Assembly (NCBI RefSeq): GCF_900105455.1
Contig: NZ_FNSF01000005.1
Location: forward strand, 992,001 to 1,056,000
Direction of reading: 5' to 3'
DNA from: Tenacibaculum sp. MAR_2009_124
GTDB lineage: Bacteria; Bacteroidota; Bacteroidia; Flavobacteriales; Flavobacteriaceae
DNA: 64,000 nt
The notes beneath the pieces are model-generated. The model was not told where the DNA came from. It searched no databases and saw only the letters and a program-made list of their open reading frames with translations. Made by a program: the position numbers and the translations under genes. Each line of letters starts with the position of its first letter. The stretch's first letter is position 1. Positions 25,451 through 34,577 of the stretch are shown here, in pieces.

Positions 25451-28312
25451 TTAGTTTAAAATAAAGTTTAAACGAGCGAATAAGAATCTACCTCCAATTC
25501 CAAATTGCTGAGATCTTCTTGACCATTCAAACCTTCCAGAACTAAAGTTACTATTCGTACTATCAGTTCTATCAGGATAAATATCAAAAATATTATTAGC
25601 TCCAACAGTAAAAGTTAATTCTTCTGTTGCTTTAAATCCAACAGATAAATCAGTAACTAACTTTGCACCATAAACTTGTTGACTGGCAACATTATTACTA
25701 GCTTCAGTTACTTCTCCGAAGTAAACATTTCTTAAGAATACATTAAAGCGATCTGTAGATAAAGTATTTGATAAATTCACTTTTGTTCTAGGAACAGCTT
25801 CTTCTAAGTAAATTCTTGACGCTTCACTAAAATAACTACTTTCTTGACCAGAATCTACCAAAACTTGTGAAGAGTGAATATCGTCAACACGTCTAGTTTT
25901 AGAGAAAGTAGCAGATAAATCAGATGATAAACGCATGCTTTCATTTAAATCAAATTTATGAGTAACTACAATGTCAAGTCCCATAGATTCAGTATCGATT
26001 GCGTTCGCAAAAAATGCGGCTGCTTCTGCATTTGTAACAATACCATCAGGAATATTAAAACGATCGGTTAGGATAACTCTATCTTCGATTGCAACGAAAT
26101 ATGCATCGGCAGTTATTTTTAAGTTTGCACTTGGTATCTTTCCAGCGAAACCGAAACTAACACTTGCAGACTCTTCTTCTTTTAAACTAGGAATTCCTAA
26201 CTGTTGAGCAATATCGCTATCGTTTGTAAAAGTTCCTACTTCACTTGGAACTCCTGCAATAAATTGAGTAGCAATCGCATTATAATATCTCTGATGTAAC
26301 GACGGAGCTCTAAAACCAGTACTAGCTCCTGCTCTTAAGTTTAAGTTATCATTAACCTTATAACGAGACGCTAATTTATAATTAATGGTAGAACCAAAAT
26401 CACTATAATTTTCGAATCTTGCAGCTCCACTAACAAGTAATTTATCTGTTAATTCAGCTTCTAAGTCAATATAAGCTGCGAAACTATTTCTATCTCTACC
26501 TAATGCATTTTTTGGAGTAAATCCAGGGAAAACTTGTGACCCTCCTGGTCTTGAACTTCCAAAGAAATCAGTTGAAGCCGTAGTTGTAGGAGTAACAGGT
26601 AAACCATTTGCATCATATTGCGTATATGATTCTTCCTCTCCAGCAACAATATCATAAAATTCAGCTCTGTACTCTGCACCAACGGCTACGTTTAAACCAT
26701 TGAAAATATCTTCATAGTTATTTACAAAATCTAAATTGGTCGTGTTTTGAGTAAAACTAAAACCTCCTGCATCAAAACGAGTCGGTGAAGCACTTAATAA
26801 AGAAGCGTTTGAGGTATTTGAAATCTCAAAATTGAAACTGTTAGTTCCCCAAGTATTACTGAAGTCTACATCCCAATCCCCTGCTTTACTGCGAATTCCA
26901 ACAGCGATTGATTTATCAATAATTTTAGAATTAATTTCAGGTAAAAAACCATTGATGTATAAAGGAGTATAAGTTCTTGACTGATATGGTAAACGATAAA
27001 AACCTGCAGAATTACCCGTTCTTGAGCTAAACCCAGAAAAAGAGTAAAATTCTGTTCCATTGTCATCTAATGGTAAACTCATGTTGGCAAAAAACCTTCC
27101 ACCTCTTACACCAGACTGCCCAACACGCATGTTAAAATCACTTCTGTTTAATCCTCTAACATCCAATTCAGCTTCAGTAGTATCGAAGTTTAATAGAGAT
27201 TGAATAGTAGTTAAATCTGTTGCATTATTAATTGCATTCTTAGTTGCTAAATCGAAATGAGTAACTCCTTGAGAAGCAAAGCGAATATCATCAAGACTAA
27301 GGTTTGCTAAATCCAACCCAGAATTATTAGCAACCCACTCAACAGAATTGTATCCGCTGAATATCTGTCCTTTAAATTCACTCATTCTGCTATAAGGATC
27401 TCTATAGTCGAAATCTCCTGTAAAATTGATGTAACCACCTTTATCACCTAAAGCAATACCATAATTAGCTGATATATTAACAGTTTCTCCATCAATACCA
27501 CCTTGTTGCTCTTGCGAATTTTTAGACACATGGGCACCAGAAGTAACAGATAAATTTAATTCGTTTACCTTGTTGTTTAAAATAATATTAATTACCCCGG
27601 CAATTGCATCAGAACCATATTGAGCAGCAGCACCATCTCTTAATACTTGAATACTTTTAATTGAAGCAGCAGGTATCGCATTTAAATCGGTACCAACACT
27701 ACCTCTACCAAAAGTACCATTAACATTAACTAATGATGAAGTGTGTCTTCTTTTTCCGTTAACTAAAACTAAAACCTGATCTGGTCCTAAACCTCTTAAA
27801 GAGGCAGGGTCTATATGATCTGTTCCATCAGATATAGTTTGAGTATTTGAAGAAAACGAAGGAGCCACATAATTTAATATTTGGTTCAGGTTTACTTGTG
27901 GAGAGTTTCTAGTAAGTTCAGCTACATTAATAATATCAACAGGAACAGGTGTGTCAACAGCCGTTCTTGATTTATTACGTGAACCAACGATAATAGTTTC
28001 TTGTAATGTCTCGCTTGATTCCATTGCCTCTATAACAAGGTAATTTGTTGATGTAACTAACTTTTCAGTTGTTTCATAACCTAGTAATGAAATTACTAGT
28101 GTTGAGGGAATCTTGCTCATATTAATTGAGAACTCCCCTTGATCATCGGTAGTAGTACCGTTATTTGTGTTTTTTTCTACCACATTAAAAAATGGTAGAG
28201 CATTTCCATCGAGATCAATTACTTTTCCCTTTACTGTTTGCGATGAAACAGCGACTGAAAAAAGAAATAATGACAACAATAGAAAGTTTCTTGAGAATAA
28301 AAATTTCTTCAT
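25451..28312 (-). CDS. TonB-dependent outer-membrane receptor
   Basis: 953 residues. Signal peptide (1-24), CarboxypepD_reg-like domain (about 26-105, [19 protein letters not shown]), plug domain (about 120-235, with [19 protein letters not shown] and [20 protein letters not shown]), then a 22-strand-type barrel ending in LNFILN. It uses TonB energy to import a ligand. The neighbours are two lipoproteins rather than SusD, so it is not a classic glycan-utilisation pair; the substrate cannot be named. A -7 box lies about 80 bp upstream on the minus strand. Confidence 0.92.
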   Translation of the reverse strand: MKKFLFSRNFLLLSLFLFSVAVSSQTVKGKVIDLDGNALPFFNVVEKNTNNGTTTDDQGEFSINMSKIPSTLVISLLGYETTEKLVTSTNYLVIEAMESSETLQETIIVGSRNKSRTAVDTPVPVDIINVAELTRNSPQVNLNQILNYVAPSFSSNTQTISDGTDHIDPASLRGLGPDQVLVLVNGKRRHTSSLVNVNGTFGRGSVGTDLNAIPAASIKSIQVLRDGAAAQYGSDAIAGVINIILNNKVNELNLSVTSGAHVSKNSQEQQGGIDGETVNISANYGIALGDKGGYINFTGDFDYRDPYSRMSEFKGQIFSGYNSVEWVANNSGLDLANLSLDDIRFASQGVTHFDLATKNAINNATDLTTIQSLLNFDTTEAELDVRGLNRSDFNMRVGQSGVRGGRFFANMSLPLDDNGTEFYSFSGFSSRTGNSAGFYRLPYQSRTYTPLYINGFLPEINSKIIDKSIAVGIRSKAGDWDVDFSNTWGTNSFNFEISNTSNASLLSASPTRFDAGGFSFTQNTTNLDFVNNYEDIFNGLNVAVGAEYRAEFYDIVAGEEESYTQYDANGLPVTPTTTASTDFFGSSRPGGSQVFPGFTPKNALGRDRNSFAAYIDLEAELTDKLLVSGAARFENYSDFGSTINYKLASRYKVNDNLNLRAGASTGFRAPSLHQRYYNAIATQFIAGVPSEVGTFTNDSDIAQQLGIPSLKEEESASVSFGFAGKIPSANLKITADAYFVAIEDRVILTDRFNIPDGIVTNAEAAAFFANAIDTESMGLDIVVTHKFDLNESMRLSSDLSATFSKTRRVDDIHSSQVLVDSGQESSYFSEASRIYLEEAVPRTKVNLSNTLSTDRFNVFLRNVYFGEVTEASNNVASQQVYGAKLVTDLSVGFKATEELTFTVGANNIFDIYPDRTDSTNSNFSSGRFEWSRRSQQFGIGGRFLFARLNFILN

Positions 28313-28390
28313 GTATAATGATTAAGTTGATTTAGAGGGCAAAATTTGTTTTTTATTAATTAAAAACAAAGAAATATTGTGCTTTTTTTA

Positions 28391-28398
28391 CAAAATTA
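28391..28398 (-). promoter_or_regulatory. -7 element for the TonB-dependent receptor operon
   Basis: TAATTTTG on the minus strand, about 80 bases before the receptor start, fits TAnnTTTG. Confidence 0.5.
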
Positions 28399-28538
28399 CA
28401 CTTTAAGGTGGTGTTTTGTTTGTTTTTTAACTTAAGTGGTGGTGTAGTTTTATTTACTTAACACTTTGTAAACACTCTAGTTTTACTAAGTAGATCAATG
28501 AAATTGATCTAAATTGAAGAAGGTTTCATCGAGTTCAA

Positions 28539-28546
28539 TATATTTG
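28539..28546 (+). promoter_or_regulatory. -7 element for purD
   Basis: TATATTTG, 20 bases before the purD ATG. A TTG at 28514-28516 could be the -33 element. Confidence 0.6.
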
Positions 28547-28566
28547 CAGCACAAAACAACGCAACA

Positions 28567-29841
28567 ATGAATATTTTAATACTTGGTTCTGGAGGAAGAG
28601 AACATGCTTTTGCTAAGAAAATATCTGAAAGTGAAAAAATTAACAACTTATTTGTAGCGCCTGGTAATGCAGGAACTGATGCTATAGCAACTAATTTATC
28701 AATAAATCCAACCGATTTCAATGCAGTAAAGAAAACGGTATTAGAAAATAAAATTGATATGGTTGTGGTAGGACCAGAGGCTCCTTTAGTTGAAGGAATT
28801 CATGACTTTTTCTTGTCGGATAATGAGCTTGTAAAAATACCAGTAATAGGTCCTAAAAAAGACGGAGCATTATTAGAAGGGAGTAAAGATTTTTCTAAGC
28901 AGTTTATGGAAAAGCATCTAATTCCTACGGCTAAATATAAATCTTTTACAAATGCTACTTTGGAAGATGGAAAGTTATTCCTTGAAACATTGCAACCTCC
29001 ATTTGTATTAAAAGCTGATGGATTAGCAGCAGGTAAAGGCGTTTTAATTTTAAATGATCTGGAAGAAGCTAAAACTGAGCTTGAAGAGATGTTGTCTAAC
29101 AAAAAGTTTGGTAATGCATCATCCACAGTAGTAATCGAAGAGTTTTTAGACGGAATTGAATTGTCAGTGTTTGTGTTAACAGATGGGAAAAGTTACAAAG
29201 TATTACCTTCTGCTAAAGATTATAAAAGAATAGGCGAAGGAGATACTGGTTTGAATACAGGAGGTATGGGTGCAATTTCACCAGTTCCTTTTGCTGATGA
29301 AGAATTTTTAACCAAGGTTGAAGAAAGAGTTATCAAACCAACAGTCGATGGGCTGCAAGCCGATGGGATAGATTATAGAGGATTTATTTTTATTGGATTA
29401 ATGAATGTAAATGGCGATCCTTTTGTAATTGAATATAACGTTCGAATGGGAGACCCAGAAACTGAAGCTGTTTTGCCAAGAATTCAATCTGATTTAGTAG
29501 ATTTATTTGAAGGAGTGGCAAATCAAACACTTAAAGAGAAAACATACGAAGTAACAGACCAAACAGCAACAACTATAATGTTGGTATCAGGAGGGTATCC
29601 TGAAGCTTATGAAAAAGGAAAGGAAATTACTGGGTACGACCAAATAGAAGATTCAATAGTGTATCATGCAGGAACTACCAAAAATAATAATAAAGTAGTT
29701 ACTAGTGGAGGAAGAGTTATGGCAATTACTTCATTAGGAAATACAATAGAAGAAGCGTTAGAAAAGTCATATAAAAACATAGACAAAATATCTTTTGATA
29801 AAATCAATTATAGAAAAGATATTGGTTTTGATTTAAAATAG
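28567..29841 (+). CDS. purD: phosphoribosylamine--glycine ligase
   Basis: Second step of de novo purine synthesis: joins glycine to phosphoribosylamine with ATP. 424 residues, full length. N-terminal LILGSGGREHAFAKK, ATP-grasp core with LKADGLAAGKGVLI, GDTGLNTGGMGAISP, and the PurD signature region FVIEYNVRMGDPETEAVLPR. It stands alone between the divergent TonB receptor operon and the first subtilase gene, with its own promoter and terminator. Confidence 0.96.
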   Translation: MNILILGSGGREHAFAKKISESEKINNLFVAPGNAGTDAIATNLSINPTDFNAVKKTVLENKIDMVVVGPEAPLVEGIHDFFLSDNELVKIPVIGPKKDGALLEGSKDFSKQFMEKHLIPTAKYKSFTNATLEDGKLFLETLQPPFVLKADGLAAGKGVLILNDLEEAKTELEEMLSNKKFGNASSTVVIEEFLDGIELSVFVLTDGKSYKVLPSAKDYKRIGEGDTGLNTGGMGAISPVPFADEEFLTKVEERVIKPTVDGLQADGIDYRGFIFIGLMNVNGDPFVIEYNVRMGDPETEAVLPRIQSDLVDLFEGVANQTLKEKTYEVTDQTATTIMLVSGGYPEAYEKGKEITGYDQIEDSIVYHAGTTKNNNKVVTSGGRVMAITSLGNTIEEALEKSYKNIDKISFDKINYRKDIGFDLK

Positions 29842-29884
29842 AAGCGAAAACCAAATTTTAAATTCGGTGATCCAATAATAACTG

Positions 29885-29939
29885 CCGACATGATTCTGAT
29901 CCAAAAAAACAAGGAAAAAGAATTATGTCGGTTTTTTTT
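29885..29939 (+). terminator. intrinsic terminator of purD
   Basis: CCGACAT (29885-29891) pairs with ATGTCGG (29925-29931), extended inward by ATTCT/AGAAT, and is followed by eight T. Confidence 0.82.
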
Positions 29940-30460
29940 ATTCGCTGTAAACCTATTTATTCTTCTTAGGTTGATTTTAGTTTTGATTATCAGAGGTATA
30001 GTTGTTTTTATGTTTTGTGTTTTGTTTTTGTTAACATAAATTAAGGGAGAAACTTAGGTTTTTGTCATAAAATATTGTCAAATTCATAGAGCTATTAGTT
30101 TGGTATGTTTATAGTGTTTTTGAAGTGTTTTGGCTAATATTTGATTTTACCAGTTATAAATAATTTAGTTTTACAATAGCAAAAATAAACTCTCGAGAAC
30201 AAGGAATAGCTATCCAAAAATTTTTGCTAACATAGAATATTAGAAGGGAATATTTATGAATTGAATTCGTTAATTCATAAGAGCTATAGAAAGGCAATTT
30301 TAATTTTTTTATCAAAAAAAAATTCAAAACAATAATGTTTTGAGGGTAAATTGTAGTGCCTTTTTTTAAGCTCTTTATTTAGAGTGAAACTTAAATAATC
30401 AAGTACATATTCTATAGTGAAAAACTATTTTTAACGTATTAAAACTAAAATATAAACATT
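29940..30460 (+). other. long AT-rich region upstream of the first subtilase gene
   Basis: About 520 bases without an ORF. It contains TAATTTAG near 30161-30168 as a weak -7 candidate, the structured element at 30178-30228, and a further hairpin (TTATGAATT pairing with AATTCATAA at about 30254-30280). The last 60 bases resemble those before the second subtilase gene (TATTCTATA then a GAAAA and ATTTTTAA block), so the leader was duplicated with the gene. Confidence 0.5.
30178..30228 (+). promoter_or_regulatory. structured leader element shared by both subtilase genes, copy 1
   Basis: Outer stem AGCAAAAAT (30178-30186) with ATTTTTGCT (30220-30228). Inside are the self-complementary TCTCGAGA and the segment AAGGAATAGCTATCCA. 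The same layout occurs at 34396-34448, with the outer base pair changed in a compensating way. It may be an RNA leader element or a DNA operator. Confidence 0.5.
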
Positions 30461-33400
30461 ATGTTTATACAGTTTACTAAGCAAAAAAACTTTAGAACAG
30501 CAATTGCAGCTGTTACTATAGGATTAGTGTCATTCGCTGGATATTCGCAAGATAAAGCGGTTGAATTAATCAAAAAAGACAATGATAACAGAAAGTTATC
30601 AGCCTTAAAATCTGAATTTATAAAGAAAGGGCAAGATGCAAAGAAAAGAGTAGAAGAATATGAAAATAGACATAAGTTCTACAAAGTATATAATCTATTA
30701 GGAGAAGAAAGTACTGAAGAAAATGATCCTTCTTCTACGAGACAATTAATGGATGTTGGTACTGATGGAATTTTGTATTATTATAAAACGGATAATGACG
30801 ACGCAGCAAAAACTACCAGAACAAATAAGTTGCACCCTTCAAGTGGATTAGGTTATAATTTAACTGGAGAAGGAGAAACTATTGGAATTTGGGATGGTGG
30901 TGTTGTAAAAGAATTCCATGAAACTTTTACAGGACGAGCACAATCAGGAGAAGGCGTTTATAATAATAACAACACTGATTACCATGCTACACATGTTGGA
31001 GGAACAATGGTGGGAGCATTAAATTCTTCTAATGGTAGAGGTGCTGGTATGGCTCCAAATGCTGAACTTTTGAGTTATGACTGGTCTAATGATACAGAGG
31101 AAATTATTGAAGCAATTAATGATCGTAATTTATTAGTTTCAAATCATTCATATAGTTTAATAGCACAATATTTACCAGAGTTTTTCTTCGGAAAATATTA
31201 CTATCATGCATGGAATATGGATAGAATTGCAAACAATGCACCATATTATTTACATGTAAAAGCAGCGTCAAATGATAGATCGCGTTTTCAGGCAAAAGGA
31301 GGATATGATTTAATGTATGCTGAGAATGCAGCTAAAAATATTCTTACGGTTGCAGCAGTAGAAAAAGTTGAATCATATCAAGATGCTTCTTCGGTAAAAA
31401 TGTCTGTGTTTTCGAACTGGGGACCTACCGATGATGGTAGAATTAAACCAGATATTTCTGGAAACGGTGTAGGAGTTTATTCAGCAAGTAACCAATCAAA
31501 TAATTCTTATGGAACATTGAGTGGTACGTCAATGGCCGCTCCAAATGTATCTGGATCGTTAATATTATTACAGCAATACTTCAAGCAACAAAATGGTTTT
31601 TATATGGAGTCTGCTATGTTAAAAGGATTAGCACTTCATACAGCTTCTGAAGCTGGAAGAAACCCAGGGCCAGATTATGAATTTGGATGGGGACTATTAG
31701 ATGCTGAGAAAGCTGCCGAAACTATTAAGAATAACGGTGAGTTAAGTATGATTAAAAGTGTAGATTTAGATAATAACGAAGTTTATAGTTTTAAAGTAAG
31801 AAAAAACGCTACTAATGAACCTTTATTAGTTTCAATTTCTTGGAATGATGTTGCATATCAGTATAATCCTGCTGATAGATCTATCGATAATCCAACACCA
31901 GTTTTAGTGAATGATTTAGATATTCGTGTTACTGATACAGAGAATACTACTCATTTCCCTTGGAAATTAGATCCTAAGAACCCAGCAGCAGGGGCAACAA
32001 AAGGAGATAATATTGTTGATAATATTGAAAGAGTTGAAGTTTCTGAAGGAATAGAAGGAGAAGTATATACGGTTACTGTTTCGCACAAAGGAAATTTAGT
32101 AGGAGGTCGTCAATCAGTAGCGGTAATTGTTACTGGAGGTAAGAGAGTTACGGGAGACTGTAATATTGCTCAATGGTCAAGGTCTAAAGCATATAACCAA
32201 GGCGATATAGTTGAGTATTTAGGAGATAAGTTTGAAGCTAAAAATTGGTCACAAGCGCAAGCTCCATTTATAAAAGATCAATGGGGACCATGGAAATTTG
32301 TGGGTTCTTGTAGTACGTTAGGAAACAATGCACCAGAAATTAACTTACTAGCTCCAACTGCCGGAACTGAGTTCAGAGGAATGAATAAAGTTACTTTTTC
32401 TGCAAAGATCACTGATGCCGATAATGATTTAGCTTCAGTAAACCTTATTAGAAAAAATGAAAGAGGAACTGAAATAATCAATCCTTTGAAGGTAGAAGGT
32501 GATGTATATACTTTCGAATATACACCAGATTGGTATGGAAAATACGATAATACTATCGTAGCCATTGATAGCAAAGGAACTAAGAAAACTCAAGAGTTTA
32601 ATTTCTTCCTATATGAAGAGCAAACTGAGCCTAGTATAGCTTTCTTAAGTCACCAGGAAGGAGATGCTATTTATAAAGGAACTTTAACGAACTTGAAGTT
32701 ACAGGTATCAGGAATTTATGGAAAAGATTTACAAGTTCACTTAGAAACAACAACAACTGGAGGAAAAGAAGATCTTTATCAATTAACAAATGTTAAAGAT
32801 GATCAAACTGTTTTTGCTCAATCTTTTACTTATTCAGACACAGATAGTTCTAGTAACGTTGAGTTTAAAGTACTTGTAAAGAATGAAGCTGGAGAAATCG
32901 TAATCCAAAAGGTAATCAATGTAGCATTAAAGCAAAACCTAGCACCGGTTGTTGAGTTATTGTCTTACAATGATCGTTTATTTACTACTTTAGAAACAGT
33001 TGAAATTAAGGCTAAAGTTACTGACGCTGATGGATCAGTGGATAAAGTTGTATTTACTTACAAAGGTGAAGAAAATGTATTCAAGAAGGTTGAAATGACG
33101 AAGAATGGAGATATTTATACTGCTTCATTTACTCCTCCAACGTTCTACGATGCTTATAATAATACTATTGTTGCTGTTGATAATAGAGGTAGAGAAAGTG
33201 ATACCGTTACAATGTTTAACAGAATAGCAGCAGATGCGCCAAATTTACCACCAGTTGTTGAATTTAGAGAATTATTTGAAGGACAAGTATTCCAGTTTGA
33301 TGGGCCAAGAGATATTCCGTTTGTTTTCATTACTTATAATGGTATTATTGAAGGACCAGAATATGTAATAAAGTCAGAAGTATTCTTGAACGACGTAAAA

Positions 33401-34105
33401 GTTGATGAGCATATTCATGATAAGAAATTTGGATTAGGAATGAGAACTTCTGTACCTGTTTCTAAGGCGGGAGAATACACACTTAAAATTAGAACATTAG
33501 ACGAAAGAGGAACTTGGGGAGAAAATCAAATAACTTTTAAAGTTGTTGATAAGCCATCTGTTCGTTTCTCTAACCTAGTAGATGGTAGTACATATCCATT
33601 AAAAATCGGAGAATCTTTCGAAGTAGCTGTTGAAGCGAAAGGAGATTATGCAAAAATTAGAGAAGTACGTTACTATATTAGAGAGTTTGTTGAAGGTGGA
33701 AGAATGCCGTACTTACATAATTTTACTACTAATGATGCAGTATCTAGTACTAGCTTTGAACCTAAAAACGGATTGTCTACTATTCGCATTGATGTTGTAG
33801 CTATAAATGAGTTTGGAATGGCGAATACTACAGGTATAGTAGTTTATACTGATAAAGAAGATTTGCAACCTCCATATCCTAATCCAACTACAGGAATTGT
33901 AAATATTCCATGGGATAAGTCTTTAGGTAAATTCGTTACTTATGTATATACTTTAAATTATAAGTTTGAATTTAAGAAAACTTTTGAGTCTCTAGATGCG
34001 GCAGCGCAATTAGATTTAGGAGGACTTAAGAAAGGAACGTACATTGTGGTTATAGAAAGTCAAAATGTAATTTATCGCAAAGAATACAAAATAGTGGTAG
34101 AGTAG
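30461..34105 (+). CDS. S8 subtilisin-like protease with CBM5/12-like module and T9SS sorting domain
   Basis: 1214-residue secreted protease. Signal peptide to about 29. The S8 domain (about 130-425) has catalytic Asp145 in IGIWDGG, His175 in YHATHVGG, oxyanion Asn271 in KAASNDR and Ser357 in SGTSMAAPN. It is followed by a beta-sandwich domain, a carbohydrate-binding module of CBM5/12 type (AQWSRSKAYNQGDIVEYLGD, residues about 565-620), four or so Ig-like repeats (for example NNAPEINLLAPTAGTEF), and a C-terminal type A T9SS signal starting PPYPNPTTGIVNIP. It would be secreted by T9SS and anchored on the surface. Paralogue at 34578-37910. Confidence 0.92.
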   Translation: MFIQFTKQKNFRTAIAAVTIGLVSFAGYSQDKAVELIKKDNDNRKLSALKSEFIKKGQDAKKRVEEYENRHKFYKVYNLLGEESTEENDPSSTRQLMDVGTDGILYYYKTDNDDAAKTTRTNKLHPSSGLGYNLTGEGETIGIWDGGVVKEFHETFTGRAQSGEGVYNNNNTDYHATHVGGTMVGALNSSNGRGAGMAPNAELLSYDWSNDTEEIIEAINDRNLLVSNHSYSLIAQYLPEFFFGKYYYHAWNMDRIANNAPYYLHVKAASNDRSRFQAKGGYDLMYAENAAKNILTVAAVEKVESYQDASSVKMSVFSNWGPTDDGRIKPDISGNGVGVYSASNQSNNSYGTLSGTSMAAPNVSGSLILLQQYFKQQNGFYMESAMLKGLALHTASEAGRNPGPDYEFGWGLLDAEKAAETIKNNGELSMIKSVDLDNNEVYSFKVRKNATNEPLLVSISWNDVAYQYNPADRSIDNPTPVLVNDLDIRVTDTENTTHFPWKLDPKNPAAGATKGDNIVDNIERVEVSEGIEGEVYTVTVSHKGNLVGGRQSVAVIVTGGKRVTGDCNIAQWSRSKAYNQGDIVEYLGDKFEAKNWSQAQAPFIKDQWGPWKFVGSCSTLGNNAPEINLLAPTAGTEFRGMNKVTFSAKITDADNDLASVNLIRKNERGTEIINPLKVEGDVYTFEYTPDWYGKYDNTIVAIDSKGTKKTQEFNFFLYEEQTEPSIAFLSHQEGDAIYKGTLTNLKLQVSGIYGKDLQVHLETTTTGGKEDLYQLTNVKDDQTVFAQSFTYSDTDSSSNVEFKVLVKNEAGEIVIQKVINVALKQNLAPVVELLSYNDRLFTTLETVEIKAKVTDADGSVDKVVFTYKGEENVFKKVEMTKNGDIYTASFTPPTFYDAYNNTIVAVDNRGRESDTVTMFNRIAADAPNLPPVVEFRELFEGQVFQFDGPRDIPFVFITYNGIIEGPEYVIKSEVFLNDVKVDEHIHDKKFGLGMRTSVPVSKAGEYTLKIRTLDERGTWGENQITFKVVDKPSVRFSNLVDGSTYPLKIGESFEVAVEAKGDYAKIREVRYYIREFVEGGRMPYLHNFTTNDAVSSTSFEPKNGLSTIRIDVVAINEFGMANTTGIVVYTDKEDLQPPYPNPTTGIVNIPWDKSLGKFVTYVYTLNYKFEFKKTFESLDAAAQLDLGGLKKGTYIVVIESQNVIYRKEYKIVVE

Positions 34106-34146
34106 TAGTTTCTAATAGAATTACTTACAAAATTATTACTAATAGT

Positions 34147-34181
34147 AAAGCTCCTGTCATTTTATTGGCAGGAGCTTTTTA
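34147..34181 (+). terminator. intrinsic terminator of the first subtilase gene
   Basis: AAAGCTCCTG pairs with CAGGAGCTTT, then T run. The remaining 215 bases up to the structured element at 34396 show no other feature. Confidence 0.87.
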
Positions 34182-34395
34182 TTATTTAGACTCGATAAAA
34201 TATGCAAATTTTTCTACTAAAACCTACTTAACTTGTGGGTTAATGTTAATTCTGTTCTTTTTGATTTGTAATATTGAGTATTAATTCATGATTTATGGTT
34301 TTTAGTGAGTAATTCATAAATTTATTGAAGTTTGACTTTTCAAAAATCTTACTTAAGAATGACTCATGGATTAAAAAATAGTTTAGTTTCGCGGC

Positions 34396-34448
34396 TGCAA
34401 AAAAATCTCATGAGAATTAAAAAGGAATCGCTATCCATAATTTTTGCA
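34396..34448 (+). promoter_or_regulatory. structured leader element shared by both subtilase genes, copy 2
   Basis: Outer stem TGCAAAAA (34396-34403) with TTTTTGCA (34441-34448); inside are TCTCATGAGA (self-complementary) and AAGGAATCGCTATCCA. Compared with copy 1 the closing pair changes from A-T to T-A and the inner palindrome from TCTCGAGA to TCTCATGAGA, keeping both pairings. Upstream, TTTAGTTT is also shared with copy 1. Confidence 0.5.
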
Positions 34449-34577
34449 AAAAAGAATATTGATTAATGTATGATTTACCTACGTGTTTTATAAAATAAAA
34501 TATGTTAACCGAACTTACATAGACTGTATTCTATAATTGAAAATCATTTTTAAATATTAGAAAAAATTATAAGCAAT

